From: an uncultured beta proteobacterium
Lineage (GTDB): Bacteria; Pseudomonadota; Gammaproteobacteria; Burkholderiales; SG8-41
Assembly: GCA_903889565.1 (NCBI GenBank)
Contig: CAISYC010000059.1
Coordinates: forward strand, 62,001-126,000
Direction: 5' to 3'
DNA length: 64,000 bases
The notes beneath the pieces are model-generated. The model made no database searches. It saw only the letters and a program-made list of their open reading frames with translations, and was not told where the DNA came from. Below, piece after piece: positions 43,961 through 55,300 of this stretch (its first letter is position 1; every line of letters starts with the position of its first letter). The position numbers and the translations under genes were made by a program.

Positions 43961-45661
43961 ATGTACATTTACGACGAAATCGACCAGCGCATTGTCGATG
44001 ACCGGGTCAACCAGTTTCGCGACCAGACGCGCCGCTTTCTTGCCGGCAGTTTGAGCGAGGATGATTTCCGGCCGCTGCGTTTGCAAAACGGTCTGTATAT
44101 CCAACGCTTTGCGCCGATGCTGCGCGTGGCGATCCCCTACGGTCTGCTTGGCAGCCATCAACTGCGGGCACTCGCTTACATCGCGCGCAAGTGGGACCGC
44201 GGTTACGGCCATTTCAGCACGCGGCAGAACATCCAGTTCAACTGGCCGAAACTTGAAGAGGTGCCGGACATACTCGCCAAACTGGCGACGGTGCAGATGC
44301 ACGCGATCCAGACCAGCGGCAATTGCATCCGCAACACGACGACCGATCACTTCGCCGGTGTGGCGGCGGATGAAGTGATCGATCCGCTGGTGTGGTGCGA
44401 AATCATCCGCCAGTGGTCGGCCTTCCATCCGGAATTCGCGTTTCTGCCGCGCAAATTCAAAATCGCGGTCAGTGGCGCGGAAAAAGACCGCGCCGCGATC
44501 CAGGTGCACGACATCGGTTTGCAGGCGACGCAGGACGAGCAGGGCAACATCTGCTTCCGTGTGCTGGTCGGCGGCGGGCTCGGGCGCACGCCCATCATCG
44601 GCACCGAGATCTGCGCGTTTCTGCCGTGGCAGCACCTGTTGAGCTACCTTGACGCCGTGCTGCGCGTTTACAACCGCTACGGCCGGCGCGACAACAAATA
44701 CAAGGCGCGCATCAAGATACTGGTCAAGGAGCTGAAGCCCGAAGTATTTCGCGCCGAAGTCGAGGCGGAGTGGGCGCATCTCAAAGACGGCCCCGCGACG
44801 CTGGTGGCGCAGGAAGTCGAGCGCATCACCAAACGATTCACGCGGCCCGCGTACCAGAAACTCGATGCGCTGGCTTCCGGTTACGTGCTGGCTCTCGGCC
44901 GCGACAAGGCCTTCGCCAACTGGGCACGCCGCAACGTTCATTCGCACAAGGTTGCCGGTTACGCTGCAGTGACGTTGTCGCTGAAGAAAACCGGCGTGCC
45001 GCCGGGCGATGTCACCGCGGATCAGATGGATGCGATTGCCGATCTCGCCGACCGCTACAGCTTCGGCGAATTGCGCGTGTCGCACGAGCAGAATCTGATT
45101 CTCGCCGACGTGCGCCAGGCCGATTTATTCGAGCTGTGGCAGCAGGCGCGCGAACTCGGGCTGGCGACGCCCAATATCGGCCTGCTGACCAATATCATCG
45201 CCTGCCCGGGCGGCGATTTCTGTTCGCTGGCGAATGCGAAATCGATCCCGGTGGCGGAGGCGATTGCGCAGCGTTTTGACGATCTCGATTACCTGCACGA
45301 TATCGGCGAACTCGATCTGAATATTTCCGGCTGCATGAATTCCTGCGGCCATCACCATGTCGGTCACATCGGCGTGTTGGGCGTCGACAAACACGGCGCC
45401 GAGTTTTATCAAATCTCGATCGGCGGCGCGCAGGGCAACGATGCCGCGCTTGGCAAGGTGCTGGGGCCCTCGGTGTCGCAATCGGAAGTGCCTGACGTGA
45501 TCGAGAAACTGATCGATCTTTATCTCGAACGCCGCGACAGCGCAGAAGAACGTTTCGTCGATGTGGTGCGCCGCATTGGCATCGAACCATTCAAGGAGCA
45601 TGTGTATGGCGGTCATCATAAAAAACCAGCAGGTCGCGGCGAACAACTGGCTGTTGCTTAG
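43961..45661 (+). CDS. cysI: Ferredoxin/NADPH-type sulfite reductase haemoprotein subunit
   Basis: 566-residue siroheme and [4Fe-4S] enzyme of assimilatory sulfur metabolism, reducing sulfite to sulfide. The cofactor cysteines are C415 and C421 in ACPGGDFC and C458 and C462 in SGCMNSCG, the canonical Cx5C...Cx3C set. TRQNIQFNWPKLEEV and TSGNCIRN bind siroheme and substrate. A nitrite reductase function is possible by family. The neighbouring CysB, DUF934 and SUMT genes favour sulfite. No flavoprotein (cysJ) is present, as in most Betaproteobacteria. AAGGAG at its 3' end serves the next gene. Confidence 0.91.
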   Translation: MYIYDEIDQRIVDDRVNQFRDQTRRFLAGSLSEDDFRPLRLQNGLYIQRFAPMLRVAIPYGLLGSHQLRALAYIARKWDRGYGHFSTRQNIQFNWPKLEEVPDILAKLATVQMHAIQTSGNCIRNTTTDHFAGVAADEVIDPLVWCEIIRQWSAFHPEFAFLPRKFKIAVSGAEKDRAAIQVHDIGLQATQDEQGNICFRVLVGGGLGRTPIIGTEICAFLPWQHLLSYLDAVLRVYNRYGRRDNKYKARIKILVKELKPEVFRAEVEAEWAHLKDGPATLVAQEVERITKRFTRPAYQKLDALASGYVLALGRDKAFANWARRNVHSHKVAGYAAVTLSLKKTGVPPGDVTADQMDAIADLADRYSFGELRVSHEQNLILADVRQADLFELWQQARELGLATPNIGLLTNIIACPGGDFCSLANAKSIPVAEAIAQRFDDLDYLHDIGELDLNISGCMNSCGHHHVGHIGVLGVDKHGAEFYQISIGGAQGNDAALGKVLGPSVSQSEVPDVIEKLIDLYLERRDSAEERFVDVVRRIGIEPFKEHVYGGHHKKPAGRGEQLAVA

Positions 45662-46136
45662 GCCGGGTGCCGACAAAAGCCTGCCGGCGCTGCCGCCGGC
45701 GGGGGATGTCATCGTGTCGCTGGCGCAGTGGACCGCGCAACGCGACGCGCTGCTCGCGCGCGGCGGCCATCTCGGTGTGTGGCTGGCAAACACCGACGAT
45801 CCCGCGGTAATTGCCGGCGACCTCAAGCACTTCGAGCTGATCGCAGTCGATTTTCCGCACTTCACCGACGGCCGCGGTTATTCGATCGGCCGCCTGCTGC
45901 GCGAACGGTACGGCTGGCAGGGCGAACTGCGCGCGATCGGCGATGTCATCCGTGATGTAATCTTTTATCTGTCGCGCTGCGGTTTCGATGCGTTCGAACT
46001 CAAGGCCGGCGAAGACGCGCAGGCCGCGCTGTCCGCGTTCGGCGATTTCAGCGAGGCCTATCAGACCTCGGTCGAGCGCCCGCAACCGTTGTTCCGGCGG
46101 CGCGTGCTGGGCGGGGGCCCGGCGACGACGCAATGA
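45606..46136 (+). CDS. DUF934 protein of the sulfite reductase operon
   Basis: 176-residue protein starting MAVIIKNQQVAANNWLLL, with VDFPHFTDGRGYSIGRLLRER (about 90-110) and ELRAIGDVIRDVIFYLSRCGFDAF, which identify the DUF934 family encoded next to sulfite reductase in many Proteobacteria. It is thought to be an accessory factor for sulfite reduction, but the role is unproven. The ATG at 45606 has AAGGAG seven bases upstream. It overlaps the reductase gene by 56 bases in another frame, and its end overlaps the SUMT gene by four bases. Confidence 0.88.
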   Translation: MAVIIKNQQVAANNWLLLRPGADKSLPALPPAGDVIVSLAQWTAQRDALLARGGHLGVWLANTDDPAVIAGDLKHFELIAVDFPHFTDGRGYSIGRLLRERYGWQGELRAIGDVIRDVIFYLSRCGFDAFELKAGEDAQAALSAFGDFSEAYQTSVERPQPLFRRRVLGGGPATTQ

Positions 46137-46915
46137 CTGTGGCGCGCGGCACTGTTTATCTCGTCGGCGCAGGACCGGGCGCCCCCGATTTGCTGACCTT
46201 GCGCGCGGCGCGCTTGCTGGAGCGAGCCGACATTGTTTTTCACGATGCGCTGGTTCATCCCGAGGTCATCGCGCTTGCAAGCCGCGCCGAGAAAATCGCC
46301 GTCGGCAAGCGCTGCGGGCGGCACTCGACCGCGCAGCGTTTTATCAACAAGCGGCTGATCGACGCCGCGGCGCGTTACCACACGATCGTGCGCCTGAAAG
46401 GCGGCGACCCGATGCTGTTCGGTCGCGCGCAGGAAGAAATCGACGCCCTGCGCGAAGCCGGAGTGGCGGTCGAAGTGGTGCCCGGCGTCACTGCCGCGCT
46501 GGCGGCTTGTGCCGATCTCAAGATTTCGCTGACGCAGCGCGGCATCAGCCGCAACGTCGCTTTCGTCACGCCGCGTATCGGCGAGGGCAAGCACCCGAGC
46601 GAATGGATACGCGCAGTGTGCAATGTCGACAGTGCGGCCATCTATATGGCGGCCGGCCAATCGGAACAGTTGTCGGCGGCATTGATGGCGGCAGGGCTCT
46701 CCGCAGAAACTGCCGTAGTTCTGGTCGAAAATGCGACGCTGCCGGACATGCAAAAAATTCACACTGTGCTGGCCGAGTTGCCGCGCGCGGCGTCGCGGCT
46801 CGGCAACGGCCCGGCGATCGTTTTGCTCGGCGCCGCCTTTGCGCGCAGCGCATGCGCGATCGACATTCGCGACGGCGCAATATCGGCGCTCGATGCGCGC
46901 GCCGGCGCGGCCTGA
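46133..46915 (+). CDS. cobA: Uroporphyrinogen-III C-methyltransferase (SUMT)
   Basis: 260-residue SAM-dependent methyltransferase making precorrin-2, the precursor of siroheme used by the upstream sulfite reductase. The family motifs are YLVGAGPGAPDLLTLRAARL (about 7-26), then VRLKGGDPMLFGRAQEE (about 84-100) and VEVVPGVTAALAACAD. It is the single-domain form; the CysG oxidase/chelatase part is not fused and must be elsewhere. The start overlaps the DUF934 stop (ATGA). A short stem with one bulge follows the gene (46937-46957). Confidence 0.92.
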   Translation: MTVARGTVYLVGAGPGAPDLLTLRAARLLERADIVFHDALVHPEVIALASRAEKIAVGKRCGRHSTAQRFINKRLIDAAARYHTIVRLKGGDPMLFGRAQEEIDALREAGVAVEVVPGVTAALAACADLKISLTQRGISRNVAFVTPRIGEGKHPSEWIRAVCNVDSAAIYMAAGQSEQLSAALMAAGLSAETAVVLVENATLPDMQKIHTVLAELPRAASRLGNGPAIVLLGAAFARSACAIDIRDGAISALDARAGAA

Positions 46916-47006
46916 GCGGCACCTGACACGATTCGCCTAGGGCGCTGCCGCGCCTAGACCGGCTCTTCCAAAACACGCTACAATTCAAGCTTTTAGCTTG
47001 GCTTGT

Positions 47007-47960
47007 ATGCGTATTTCACGGACCATTCCGGTCGCTGCCGATACCCCCGTCGCACTGACCATCGGCAATTTCGACGGCGTTCACCTCGGGCATCAGGCGA
47101 TGCTCGCGCGGTTGATCGCGGCGGCGCATGAGCGCGCGCTGCCGTCGTGCGTGATGACCTTCGAGCCGCACCCGCGCGAATTTTTCGCGCCCGACCAGGC
47201 GCCGACGCGGCTGACCTCGTTGCGCGAAAAACTCGAGCTGCTCGAACGCGCGGGTGTGGATCGCGTGCAACTCTGCCGTTTCAATTTCGATTTCGCCAAA
47301 ACCGCGCCTGAGGATTTCATCGAACGCCTGCTGCAGCGCGGACTCGGCGCGCGCTGGATCCAGGTCGGCGACGATTTCCGTTTCGGTGCGCGCCGCGCCG
47401 GCGACTTCACCATGCTGAAGGCGGCCGAAGCGCGCGGCGTTTTCGAAGTGCACGCGATGACCAGCGTGACGGTCGAGGGCGTGCGCGTGTCGAGCACCGC
47501 GGTGCGCGAGCGGCTTGCCGCCGGCGACATGGACGGCGCGCAACGCCTGCTCGGGCGGCCCTATTCGATCAGCGGACGGGTGGTGCACGGCGACAGTTTC
47601 GGCCGCACGCTGGGTTGTCCGACGGCCAACGTGTTGATGAAGCACAACCGGCCGCCGCTGGCCGGCATCTTCGCCGTCGAGGTGCACGGTGTCGACGGCG
47701 TTGCGCGGCCTGGGGTGGCCAGCCTCGGCGTGCGGCCGACGGTGGCACGCGATGCGCGTCCCTGTCTCGAAGTCAACCTGTTCGATTTTGATCGCGATCT
47801 CTACGGCCGGCACCTGAAGGTCGAATTCCTGCATAAATTCCGCGACGAGGAAAAATACGCCGACGTCGAAACGCTGCGGCGCCAGATCGCGCGCGACGTC
47901 GAAATCGCGAAACACTATTTCGTCACCCGCGCCACCAACCGCAAGACCCGCAATGGCTGA
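47007..47960 (+). CDS. ribF: Bifunctional riboflavin kinase / FAD synthetase
   Basis: 317-residue enzyme making FMN and then FAD. The N-terminal nucleotidyltransferase domain has [17 protein letters not shown] (about 19-35) and [15 protein letters not shown] (about 161-175). The C-terminal kinase domain has [12 protein letters not shown] (about 199-210) and [13 protein letters not shown]. The ATG at 47007 is preferred over an in-frame TTG three codons earlier. Its 3' end overlaps ileS by eight bases, and the ribF-ileS-lspA-ispH order is conserved in many bacteria. TACAAT at 46979-46984 is a possible -10 element. Confidence 0.94.
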   Translation: MRISRTIPVAADTPVALTIGNFDGVHLGHQAMLARLIAAAHERALPSCVMTFEPHPREFFAPDQAPTRLTSLREKLELLERAGVDRVQLCRFNFDFAKTAPEDFIERLLQRGLGARWIQVGDDFRFGARRAGDFTMLKAAEARGVFEVHAMTSVTVEGVRVSSTAVRERLAAGDMDGAQRLLGRPYSISGRVVHGDSFGRTLGCPTANVLMKHNRPPLAGIFAVEVHGVDGVARPGVASLGVRPTVARDARPCLEVNLFDFDRDLYGRHLKVEFLHKFRDEEKYADVETLRRQIARDVEIAKHYFVTRATNRKTRNG

Positions 47961-50817
47961 TTACAAAAAAACCCTCAACCTGCCGGACACGCCGTTCCCG
48001 ATGCGCGGCGATCTCGCCAAACGCGAACCGCTGATGTTGAAGTCGTGGCAGGAACGCAAGCTCTACGAGCGCATCCGCGCGGCATCCAAAGGGCGGCCAA
48101 AATTCATTCTGCACGACGGGCCGCCGTACGCGAATGGTGACATTCATATCGGCCATGCGGTCAACAAGATCCTCAAGGACATCATCGTCAAATCGAAAGC
48201 GCTGTCCGGCTTCGACGCGCCCTATGTGCCGGGCTGGGATTGCCACGGCATGCCGATCGAAATCCAGATCGAAAAAGAGTTCGGCAAAGGGCTCGGTGTC
48301 AGCGAGGTGCAGCAGAAATCGCGCGCCTACGCCGCGGTGCAGATCGAGCGCCAGAAGGCCGACTTCATTCGCCTCGGCGTGCTCGGCGAATGGGAGCGCC
48401 CGTATCTGACGATGGATTTCAGAAACGAAGCCGACGAGATCCGCGCGCTCGGCAAACTGATCGGGAAGGGCTATGTTTACCGCGGGCTGAAGCCGGTCAA
48501 TTGGTGTTTCGATTGCGGCTCCGCGCTGGCGGAGGCGGAGGTCGAATACATCGACCGCAAGGATACTGCGGTCGATGTCGGCTTCGCGTTCAAGGATGCG
48601 GGCGCAATCGGCAAGGCCTTCGGCGGCGTTGTGCTGAAGAACCTGCCGGGCTGGATCGTCATCTGGACCACCACGCCGTGGACGCTGCCGGCGAATCAGG
48701 CGCTTAACGCGCATCCGGAATTCGACTACAGCCTGATCGAGACCTCGCGCGGCTATCTGATTCTCGCATCAGAGCTCAAGGCCGCCTGCCTGCAACGCTA
48801 CGGTCTCGAGGGCGTGACAGTCGCCACCTGCAAGGGTGCGGCGCTGGAAAAAATCGCCTTCGGCCATCCGTTCTACGAGCGCACTTCGCCGGTGTATCTG
48901 GCGGAGTACGTCACGCTCGAAACCGGCACCGGCATCGTGCACAGCGCGCCGTCGTACGGCATTGAAGACTTCAATTCCTGCCGCGCCTACGGCATGAAGG
49001 ACGACGAAATTCTCACACCGGTGCAGGGCAACGGCCGCTACAGCGAGTCGTTGCCGCTGTTCGGCGGACTCAACATCTGGAAGGCCAATCCGCTGATTGT
49101 CGAAACGCTGCGCGAAAAGGGCGCGCTGTTTCACGAGAAGGCCGAGTTGCACAGCTATATGCATTGCTGGCGGCACAAATCGCCGATCATTTACCGCGCG
49201 ACCACCCAGTGGTTTGCCGGCATGGAGGCGGTGCCCGGTTATCGCGGCGTGAAGCCCGCGGAAACGCTGCGCGCGACCGCGCTGCGCGGCGTCGAGGCAA
49301 CGACGTTTTACCCGGACTGGGGCAAGGCGCGGCTGCACGGCATGATCGCCAACCGGCCCGACTGGACGCTGTCGCGCCAGCGCCAGTGGGGCGTGCCGAT
49401 GCCGCTCTTCATCCACAAGGAAACACGCGAACTGCATCCGCGCACGCTCGAATTGCTCGAAACCATCGCCAGGCGCGTCGAACAATCCGGCATCGAAGCG
49501 TGGCAGCAGATCGAAGCCGCGGAGCTGCTCGGCGCCGACGCGGATCAGTACGAAAAAATCCGTGACACGCTGGACGTCTGGTTCGATTCGGGCTCGACGC
49601 ACGAAACTGTGCTGCGCGGCTCGCACAAGGACGTGCTGCAGTTCCCGGCCGATTTGTATCTCGAAGGTTCGGATCAGCATCGCGGCTGGTTTCATTCGTC
49701 GCTGCTGGTGTCGTGCATGATCAACGGCGTGCCGCCTTACAAAAGCCTGCTGACCCACGGCTTCGTGGTTGACGGCAAGGGCCGCAAGATGTCGAAGTCG
49801 ACGGGCAACGTGATCGCGCCGCAGAAAGTGCTCGACTCGCTGGGCGCCGACATTCTGCGTTTGTGGGTCGGCCAGACCGATTATTCGGGCGAACTGTCGA
49901 TCTCCGATGAAATTCTGAAACGCGTGGTCGAATCGTACCGGCGCATCCGCAATACGCTGCGCTTCCTGCTTGCCAACGTCGCCGATTTCGATCCGCAGGC
50001 GCACGCATTGCCGCTCGAAGAGTGGCTTGAAATCGATCGTTACGCCTGGATGATGACGCAGGATCTGCAGGCGGCACTGACGCCGTCCGAGTTGGGCGCA
50101 CAGGAACCGCGCTCGCAGGGTTTTTACGGCCGCTATGAATTTCACAACGTCGTGCAGAAGCTGCAGAGTTTCTGTTCCGAGGATCTCGGTGGCTTCTATC
50201 TCGACGTGCTGAAAGACCGGCTCTATACCGCGGGCGAAAACAGCCGCGCGCGACGCTCGGCGCAGAATGCGATTTATCACATGATCCAGTCGCTGGTGCG
50301 CCTGATGGCGCCGGTGCTGTCGTTTACCGCGAGTGAAGTCTGGGAGACCCTCAACGGCGGCGGCAGCAGCGTGTTCGAACAGACCTGGTACCAGTTCCCG
50401 CAACCGCGCGACGCGGATGGTCTGCGCGGGCGCTGGCAAAAAGTGCGCGCGCTGCGTTCGGATGTGCTCAAACTGCTCGAAGAATTGCGCGTTGCCGGCA
50501 GCATCGGCTCCTCGCTGGCGGGCGAAGTCGATTTGTACGCCGACGGCACGCAGCATGAGTTTCTCGCGTCGTTCGGCGACGATCTGCGCTTTCCGCTGAT
50601 TACCTCGCGCGCGACGCTGCACCGCGGCGCCGATGCGGCGGCGCAGGCCACTTCGCTGGAGGGCGTCACCGTGCGGGTGGTTGCCACCGCGCACGCGAAA
50701 TGCGAGCGCTGCTGGCACTACCGCGCCGACGTCGGCGCCGATGCGGCGCATGCCGATCTGTGCGGTCGCTGCGTCGCCAACCTCTACGGGGCGGGAGAAC
50801 CGCGCCGCTTTGCATGA
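47953..50817 (+). CDS. ileS: Isoleucyl-tRNA synthetase
   Basis: 954-residue class I aminoacyl-tRNA synthetase. The HIGH motif is [16 protein letters not shown] (about 57-72) and the KMSKS motif is [11 protein letters not shown] (about 613-623). The editing domain lies between ([18 protein letters not shown] near 240). The C-terminal zinc finger CERCWHY...[10 protein letters not shown] is complete. This is the bacterial zinc-containing, mupirocin-sensitive type. It starts inside the end of ribF and is followed by lspA after ten bases. Confidence 0.97.
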   Translation: MADYKKTLNLPDTPFPMRGDLAKREPLMLKSWQERKLYERIRAASKGRPKFILHDGPPYANGDIHIGHAVNKILKDIIVKSKALSGFDAPYVPGWDCHGMPIEIQIEKEFGKGLGVSEVQQKSRAYAAVQIERQKADFIRLGVLGEWERPYLTMDFRNEADEIRALGKLIGKGYVYRGLKPVNWCFDCGSALAEAEVEYIDRKDTAVDVGFAFKDAGAIGKAFGGVVLKNLPGWIVIWTTTPWTLPANQALNAHPEFDYSLIETSRGYLILASELKAACLQRYGLEGVTVATCKGAALEKIAFGHPFYERTSPVYLAEYVTLETGTGIVHSAPSYGIEDFNSCRAYGMKDDEILTPVQGNGRYSESLPLFGGLNIWKANPLIVETLREKGALFHEKAELHSYMHCWRHKSPIIYRATTQWFAGMEAVPGYRGVKPAETLRATALRGVEATTFYPDWGKARLHGMIANRPDWTLSRQRQWGVPMPLFIHKETRELHPRTLELLETIARRVEQSGIEAWQQIEAAELLGADADQYEKIRDTLDVWFDSGSTHETVLRGSHKDVLQFPADLYLEGSDQHRGWFHSSLLVSCMINGVPPYKSLLTHGFVVDGKGRKMSKSTGNVIAPQKVLDSLGADILRLWVGQTDYSGELSISDEILKRVVESYRRIRNTLRFLLANVADFDPQAHALPLEEWLEIDRYAWMMTQDLQAALTPSELGAQEPRSQGFYGRYEFHNVVQKLQSFCSEDLGGFYLDVLKDRLYTAGENSRARRSAQNAIYHMIQSLVRLMAPVLSFTASEVWETLNGGGSSVFEQTWYQFPQPRDADGLRGRWQKVRALRSDVLKLLEELRVAGSIGSSLAGEVDLYADGTQHEFLASFGDDLRFPLITSRATLHRGADAAAQATSLEGVTVRVVATAHAKCERCWHYRADVGADAAHADLCGRCVANLYGAGEPRRFA

Positions 50818-50827
50818 GTGACCGCGC

Positions 50828-51295
50828 ATGACGCGCTGGCTGGCGATTGCCCTCGCGGTCATCGCCCTCGATCAGGCGTCGAAATACGCGATGGCTGGCT
50901 GGCTGGTCGATGGCCAGAGCATCGTGGTGACCTCGTTTTTCAATCTTGTGCTCTGGCACAACACCGGCGCAGCTTTCAGTTTTCTCGCCGGCGCCGCCGG
51001 CTGGCAGCGCGCGTTTTTCATTGTCATTGCCCTGATCGCAACGGTCTGGATCGCGCTGTTGTTGCGCAAACAGACACAATTCACGCTGTTCGGTCTGGCG
51101 CTCGCGCTGATTCTGGGCGGCGCGCTGGGCAATCTGATCGACCGCATCTGGCTCGGCGCGGTGATCGATTTTCTCGATTTTCACGCCGCCGACTGGCATT
51201 GGCCGGCCTTCAACCTCGCCGATTCGGCGATTACCTGCGGCGCCGCATTAATGGTGTGGGACAGCCTGAAAAGCCCCGCGCCCGGCAAGTCCTGA
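50828..51295 (+). CDS. lspA: Prolipoprotein signal peptidase
   Basis: 155-residue inner-membrane protease with four transmembrane segments. The conserved motifs are HNTGAAFSFLAG (about 42-53), GGALGNLIDRIWLG (about 98-111, catalytic Asp) and FNLADSAIT (about 128-136, catalytic Asp). It removes signal peptides from diacylated lipoproteins and is the target of globomycin. It lies ten bases after ileS; ispH follows after 34 bases. Confidence 0.95.
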   Translation: MTRWLAIALAVIALDQASKYAMAGWLVDGQSIVVTSFFNLVLWHNTGAAFSFLAGAAGWQRAFFIVIALIATVWIALLLRKQTQFTLFGLALALILGGALGNLIDRIWLGAVIDFLDFHAADWHWPAFNLADSAITCGAALMVWDSLKSPAPGKS

Positions 51296-51315
51296 GGCGG
51301 TGGCGGGGCTTCGGC

Positions 51316-51321
51316 TATAAT
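51316..51321 (+). promoter_or_regulatory. TATAAT box just before ispH
   Basis: A perfect TATAAT lies nine bases before the ispH ATG, but no -35 element is visible. If it works, the transcript would be leaderless or nearly so. The same box may simply be coincidental, because ispH can be read from the ileS-lspA transcript. Confidence 0.25.
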
Positions 51322-51329
51322 TCCGCCCC

Positions 51330-52262
51330 ATGCAAGTCCTGCTCGCCAAACCCCGCGGCTTTTGCGCCGGCGTCGATCGCGCGATCGAAATCGTCGAGCG
51401 CGCTCTCGTGATACACGGCGCGCCGATCTATGTGCGGCATGAAGTCGTGCATAACAAATTCGTCGTCGATGATCTGCGCGCCAAGGGCGCGGTATTCGTC
51501 GAGGAACTCGACGAGGTGCCCGCCGGGAGCACGGTGATTTTCAGCGCTCACGGCGTGTCGAAGACCGTGCGTCTCGATGCCGAGGCGCGCAACCTGCGCG
51601 TGTTCGACGCCACCTGCCCGCTGGTGACCAAGGTGCATATGGAAGTCGCAAAGCTGCGCCAGCAGGGCCGCGAAATCGTCATGATCGGACACCAGGGCCA
51701 TCCCGAGGTCGAGGGCACGATGGGCCAGTCGCAGGGCGGCATGTATCTGGTCGAACGTCCGGCCGATGTCGCTGCGCTCAAGGTCAACGACGACAACAAT
51801 CTCGCCTTTGTCACGCAGACCACGCTGTCGGTTGATGACGCGAGCCAGATCATCGCCGCCTTGCGCGCGCGTTTTCCGAAAATCACCGGTCCGCGCAAGG
51901 ACGACATCTGCTATGCGACGCAAAACCGGCAGGATGCGATCAAGGAACTTGCGCATCGCTGCGATCTGGTGATCGTCGTCGGCTCGCCGAACAGTTCGAA
52001 TTCGAACCGTCTGCGCGAAGTGGCGGCGAATCAGGGCGTGGCCGCCTATATGGTGGACAACGCGCGCGAACTGAAAGCCGAATGGGTGGCCGGTCGCCGC
52101 TGCGTCGGCATCACCGCCGGCGCCTCGGCCCCCGAAGTGCTGGTGCAGGACGTGGTTGCGCGCCTGCGCGAAATGGGCGCCACCGAGGTGGCCGAACTCT
52201 CCGGCATTACCGAGCACGTCACCTTCCCGCTGCCGAAGAATCTCGCCGCCACCGATTGCTGA
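51330..52262 (+). CDS. ispH: 4-hydroxy-3-methylbut-2-enyl diphosphate reductase
   Basis: 310-residue [4Fe-4S] enzyme, the last step of the MEP pathway, making IPP and DMAPP. The three cluster cysteines are in [14 protein letters not shown] (C12), [12 protein letters not shown] (near 97) and [11 protein letters not shown] (near 193). The [10 protein letters not shown] substrate loop is present near 222. It complements ispA and dxs found earlier in the window. A strong hairpin terminator follows at 52337. Confidence 0.96.
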   Translation: MQVLLAKPRGFCAGVDRAIEIVERALVIHGAPIYVRHEVVHNKFVVDDLRAKGAVFVEELDEVPAGSTVIFSAHGVSKTVRLDAEARNLRVFDATCPLVTKVHMEVAKLRQQGREIVMIGHQGHPEVEGTMGQSQGGMYLVERPADVAALKVNDDNNLAFVTQTTLSVDDASQIIAALRARFPKITGPRKDDICYATQNRQDAIKELAHRCDLVIVVGSPNSSNSNRLREVAANQGVAAYMVDNARELKAEWVAGRRCVGITAGASAPEVLVQDVVARLREMGATEVAELSGITEHVTFPLPKNLAATDC

Positions 52263-52336
52263 ACGGCTCGCCGTTGCAGCGACGCCGTATCCTGCAGTGC
52301 GTTGGCGAACGGGCGTTTCCAAAAAACAGACAAAAA

Positions 52337-52361
52337 AATCCCCGCCACGCGGGCGGGGATT
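52337..52361. terminator. Bidirectional hairpin terminator between ispH and pilY1
   Basis: AATCCCCGCC (52337-52346) pairs perfectly with GGCGGGGATT (52352-52361) around a five-base loop. An A-tract lies on the left (52332-52338) and TTAATTT on the right, so it can serve ispH rightwards and pilY1 leftwards. Confidence 0.8.
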
Positions 52362-52379
52362 TAATTTGCCGCCTTCGTT

Positions 52380-55300
52380 TTATTGCTCGGGTTCCATGTA
52401 CCAGTAGATCTTGGTCGCCGACCCCATGCTGCCGACCAGATTCGACTGCAGGCGCGCATCCGAAACCACGATCTGGTAGATGCTCTTGCCTTCGACGATC
52501 AGCTGCCCGGTCGAAATATAACCGTGGGTGATGAAGGTCGATAAATAGCGGTCGGACGGTTGTGACACGCTGCCGTTGATCGGCAGGTAATCGCCGGTGA
52601 TCGCGTTGATTTCATTGAGCCGGCCTTCGCCCGGCGGCACGCAGGCGCCGCCGCTCTGACCCAGCGGCGCGTAGGTGCCGAAGGTCAGTTGATTGTTGAA
52701 CACCGTCGGCGCATTCGACGACTTTTCGCCGTTATCATAGGCGCGATACCAGCCCTTGTTGGTATTGAGGATGGTGTTCGACGTGTTGGTCGCAATATCC
52801 GTCGTCGGCCGCGCATACAGATTGGTGGTCAGGATCGGCGACGTGTTGGAGGCGACGAGACCCGTATCCGTATCGACGACCATGTAGAAGTTATTGGCCG
52901 GTGCGAATGCAGAGCAGGTGTTCGTCATCACCGTCGGCGTCACCTGGTTGTAGCTCAGGCACAGCGGATGTTCGAGGTCGCCGGTGCCGACATAGACGGC
53001 ATCGAATCGGTACGGCGAATTCTGCCGCACCGCCGCCGGCGGGAACAGAATCTTGCGCCGTTCGCCCGAACTGATGTCGCTCGACAGACTCGCCAGCAGT
53101 TTCGCGTTCCAGTTGGTGACGTTTGTGTCGTCGATATCCATCCGCCACAGATTGCCGTAGGTGTCGCCGACGTAGAGGCGGTCGAGCAGATTCTGCGCGT
53201 CGAGGTCGGTATTGAGCGAGGTGACCGCGGAGGGGATTGCATAAATCATCGACGACGCGCCGCTGCCAAGGAAGGGCCCCGACTGGCCGACGCCCCAGGA
53301 TTGCACCAGCGTCGTGTTGTACGCATCGATCACATAGACCGCGCGGCCCATCGTGCGGGTGCCGACCGGAATCGAATCGTCGGCCGGATCGTAGCCGCCG
53401 CCGAAGATCATCACCGGATTGGCGTTGGCGCGCACCTTGCCGATATAGGGCGTCGACCACGTTTGTCCGATCTGGTTGAACTGCGGCGCGCTGGTGCAGA
53501 CGCCGTTGCCCACGCAGACCTTGGCCGGCGTCTGGCTGGCGTCGATCTTCCAGCCGAAGACCGGCGCATCCGGATTGGTCACGTCGATCGCGTAATACGC
53601 GCGACCGCCGCGACGCAGGCCGAAGTACAACCAGACCTTGTCGCCCGAACTCTGCACGATGTTGCCGTCGCCGTTGACGTCGACGATGTACACCGACGGT
53701 GTGCCGTCGGCGACATAGTCTTCGGCGCCCGCCGTGTTATTCAGCAGGGTTTGAATCTGCGGCAGCGCCTCTTCGACCATGAAGCTCCATTTCTCAAGGC
53801 CGGTCGAGGTGTCGATCGAGGTCAGCAGCCCGTTGTTCTGCAGGTAGTACATGCGCTGGATGACCGGCGCTGACGAGGTATAGCTGACCACCGATGGCGT
53901 CGAGTGCTGCACGTCGGCGTGAGCCCAGCTGCGCCAGGTCAGACAGGTCGTGCTGAAGCCGTCGCTGCAATTGTTGTTGCTGGTGACGTCACCTCCGCGC
54001 AGGTAGTTGATCAGGGTTTCCTGCGTGGCGTCGCTCATGGTCGCCGTGCCGCTGCAGGCCGCGGCGTCGCCAAGCCGGCACTTCGAGATGTTGCCCGCAT
54101 TGCTGAAGTGCACCTTGTTGGCCGCATTGGTCAGCAGGATCGACGAGCCGGAGTTGCCGTTCTGCTGCGCCACCGCATTGGTCAGGAACGTATACACGTT
54201 GCGCGTGTCCGGCGTCACCGTTCCCAGATTGTTGATCAATTGATAGCCGGTGCCGCCGTTGACCGGGCTGCTACCGTCCGTGACCGAGGTGGGTTGCCAG
54301 TAACTAACCGCATTCGGATCGACCACCGACTGGCTGATGCCGGTAATCGGATCCGTCTGCACGGTTTCGATATTCCAGGTCAGCGGCGGATTGGGCGAGG
54401 TTTTGGTCAGCTGCGTCTGGCCGATCAGGCACAAACCGATGCCCGAGCCGCAGATGGTCGCATCGCCGTTGTTCGGATACTGGCTCAACTCGTATTTTTT
54501 TACCGTGCCGAGCCAGGCCATGTTCGGCGTCGGCTGGAAGAACGCGAGATAGACGTCAGTCGCATTCTGCGTCCGGTTCAGTGCCGAGATCGGCACCGTC
54601 GGCGCGGCGATGGTCGGATTCCAGTTGGTGATCGCAGCCAGTGCGGCAATGATCGATGCGGCAAGTCCCGAGCTGTTGGTCGCGGAATAATCGACGCCGT
54701 TGCCGCGCAAGGCGGCGTTCTGCAGCACCGGCGTGTTGGCGCCGGCGAAGCCGATCGTATAGGTATTGACCGATTGCCGGCCGGTGATGGTGTCGGCAGT
54801 TGAATCGCTCGGGAAGTTGCGCGCGCCCGGGCTGATGTCGGCGTTGGCCATGAAATAGGTCAACTCGTCGAGCCAGATGTAACCGCCGTCATAGGTGGTG
54901 CCGGCGAGATCGGTCGGTCCGAAGGGCACGCCCGGTGTGACTTCAAACTGGCCGGTGGCGGTGTGCGCATTGTTGGCGTCGAGCGTTGTCCGTGGTGCGA
55001 CGACGCCGAGCGGTCCCGCCCAACTCAGGCTCTTGATGTCGGCATTAGCGCTGTAGTCATCCTCCGGGCCGCCGTCGGTGATCAGAATCTGGAAGTTCTT
55101 CTGGCAGCCGGCGGGGCTGGTCGTGTTCGGGTTGTTCAGCATCGGCGACGCATAGTTGCCGGTGGCCGTGCAGCCGGTGCCGGGGCCGGTCGTCGTACAG
55201 ATCGCGGTTGTGTCGCGACCGGTGGTGACGGAGACCGCAGTCGAGGTGGTGGCGGTCGAAGTGCCCCACTTCGGCGAGCGGCCGCTGAAGTAGCGGTAGG

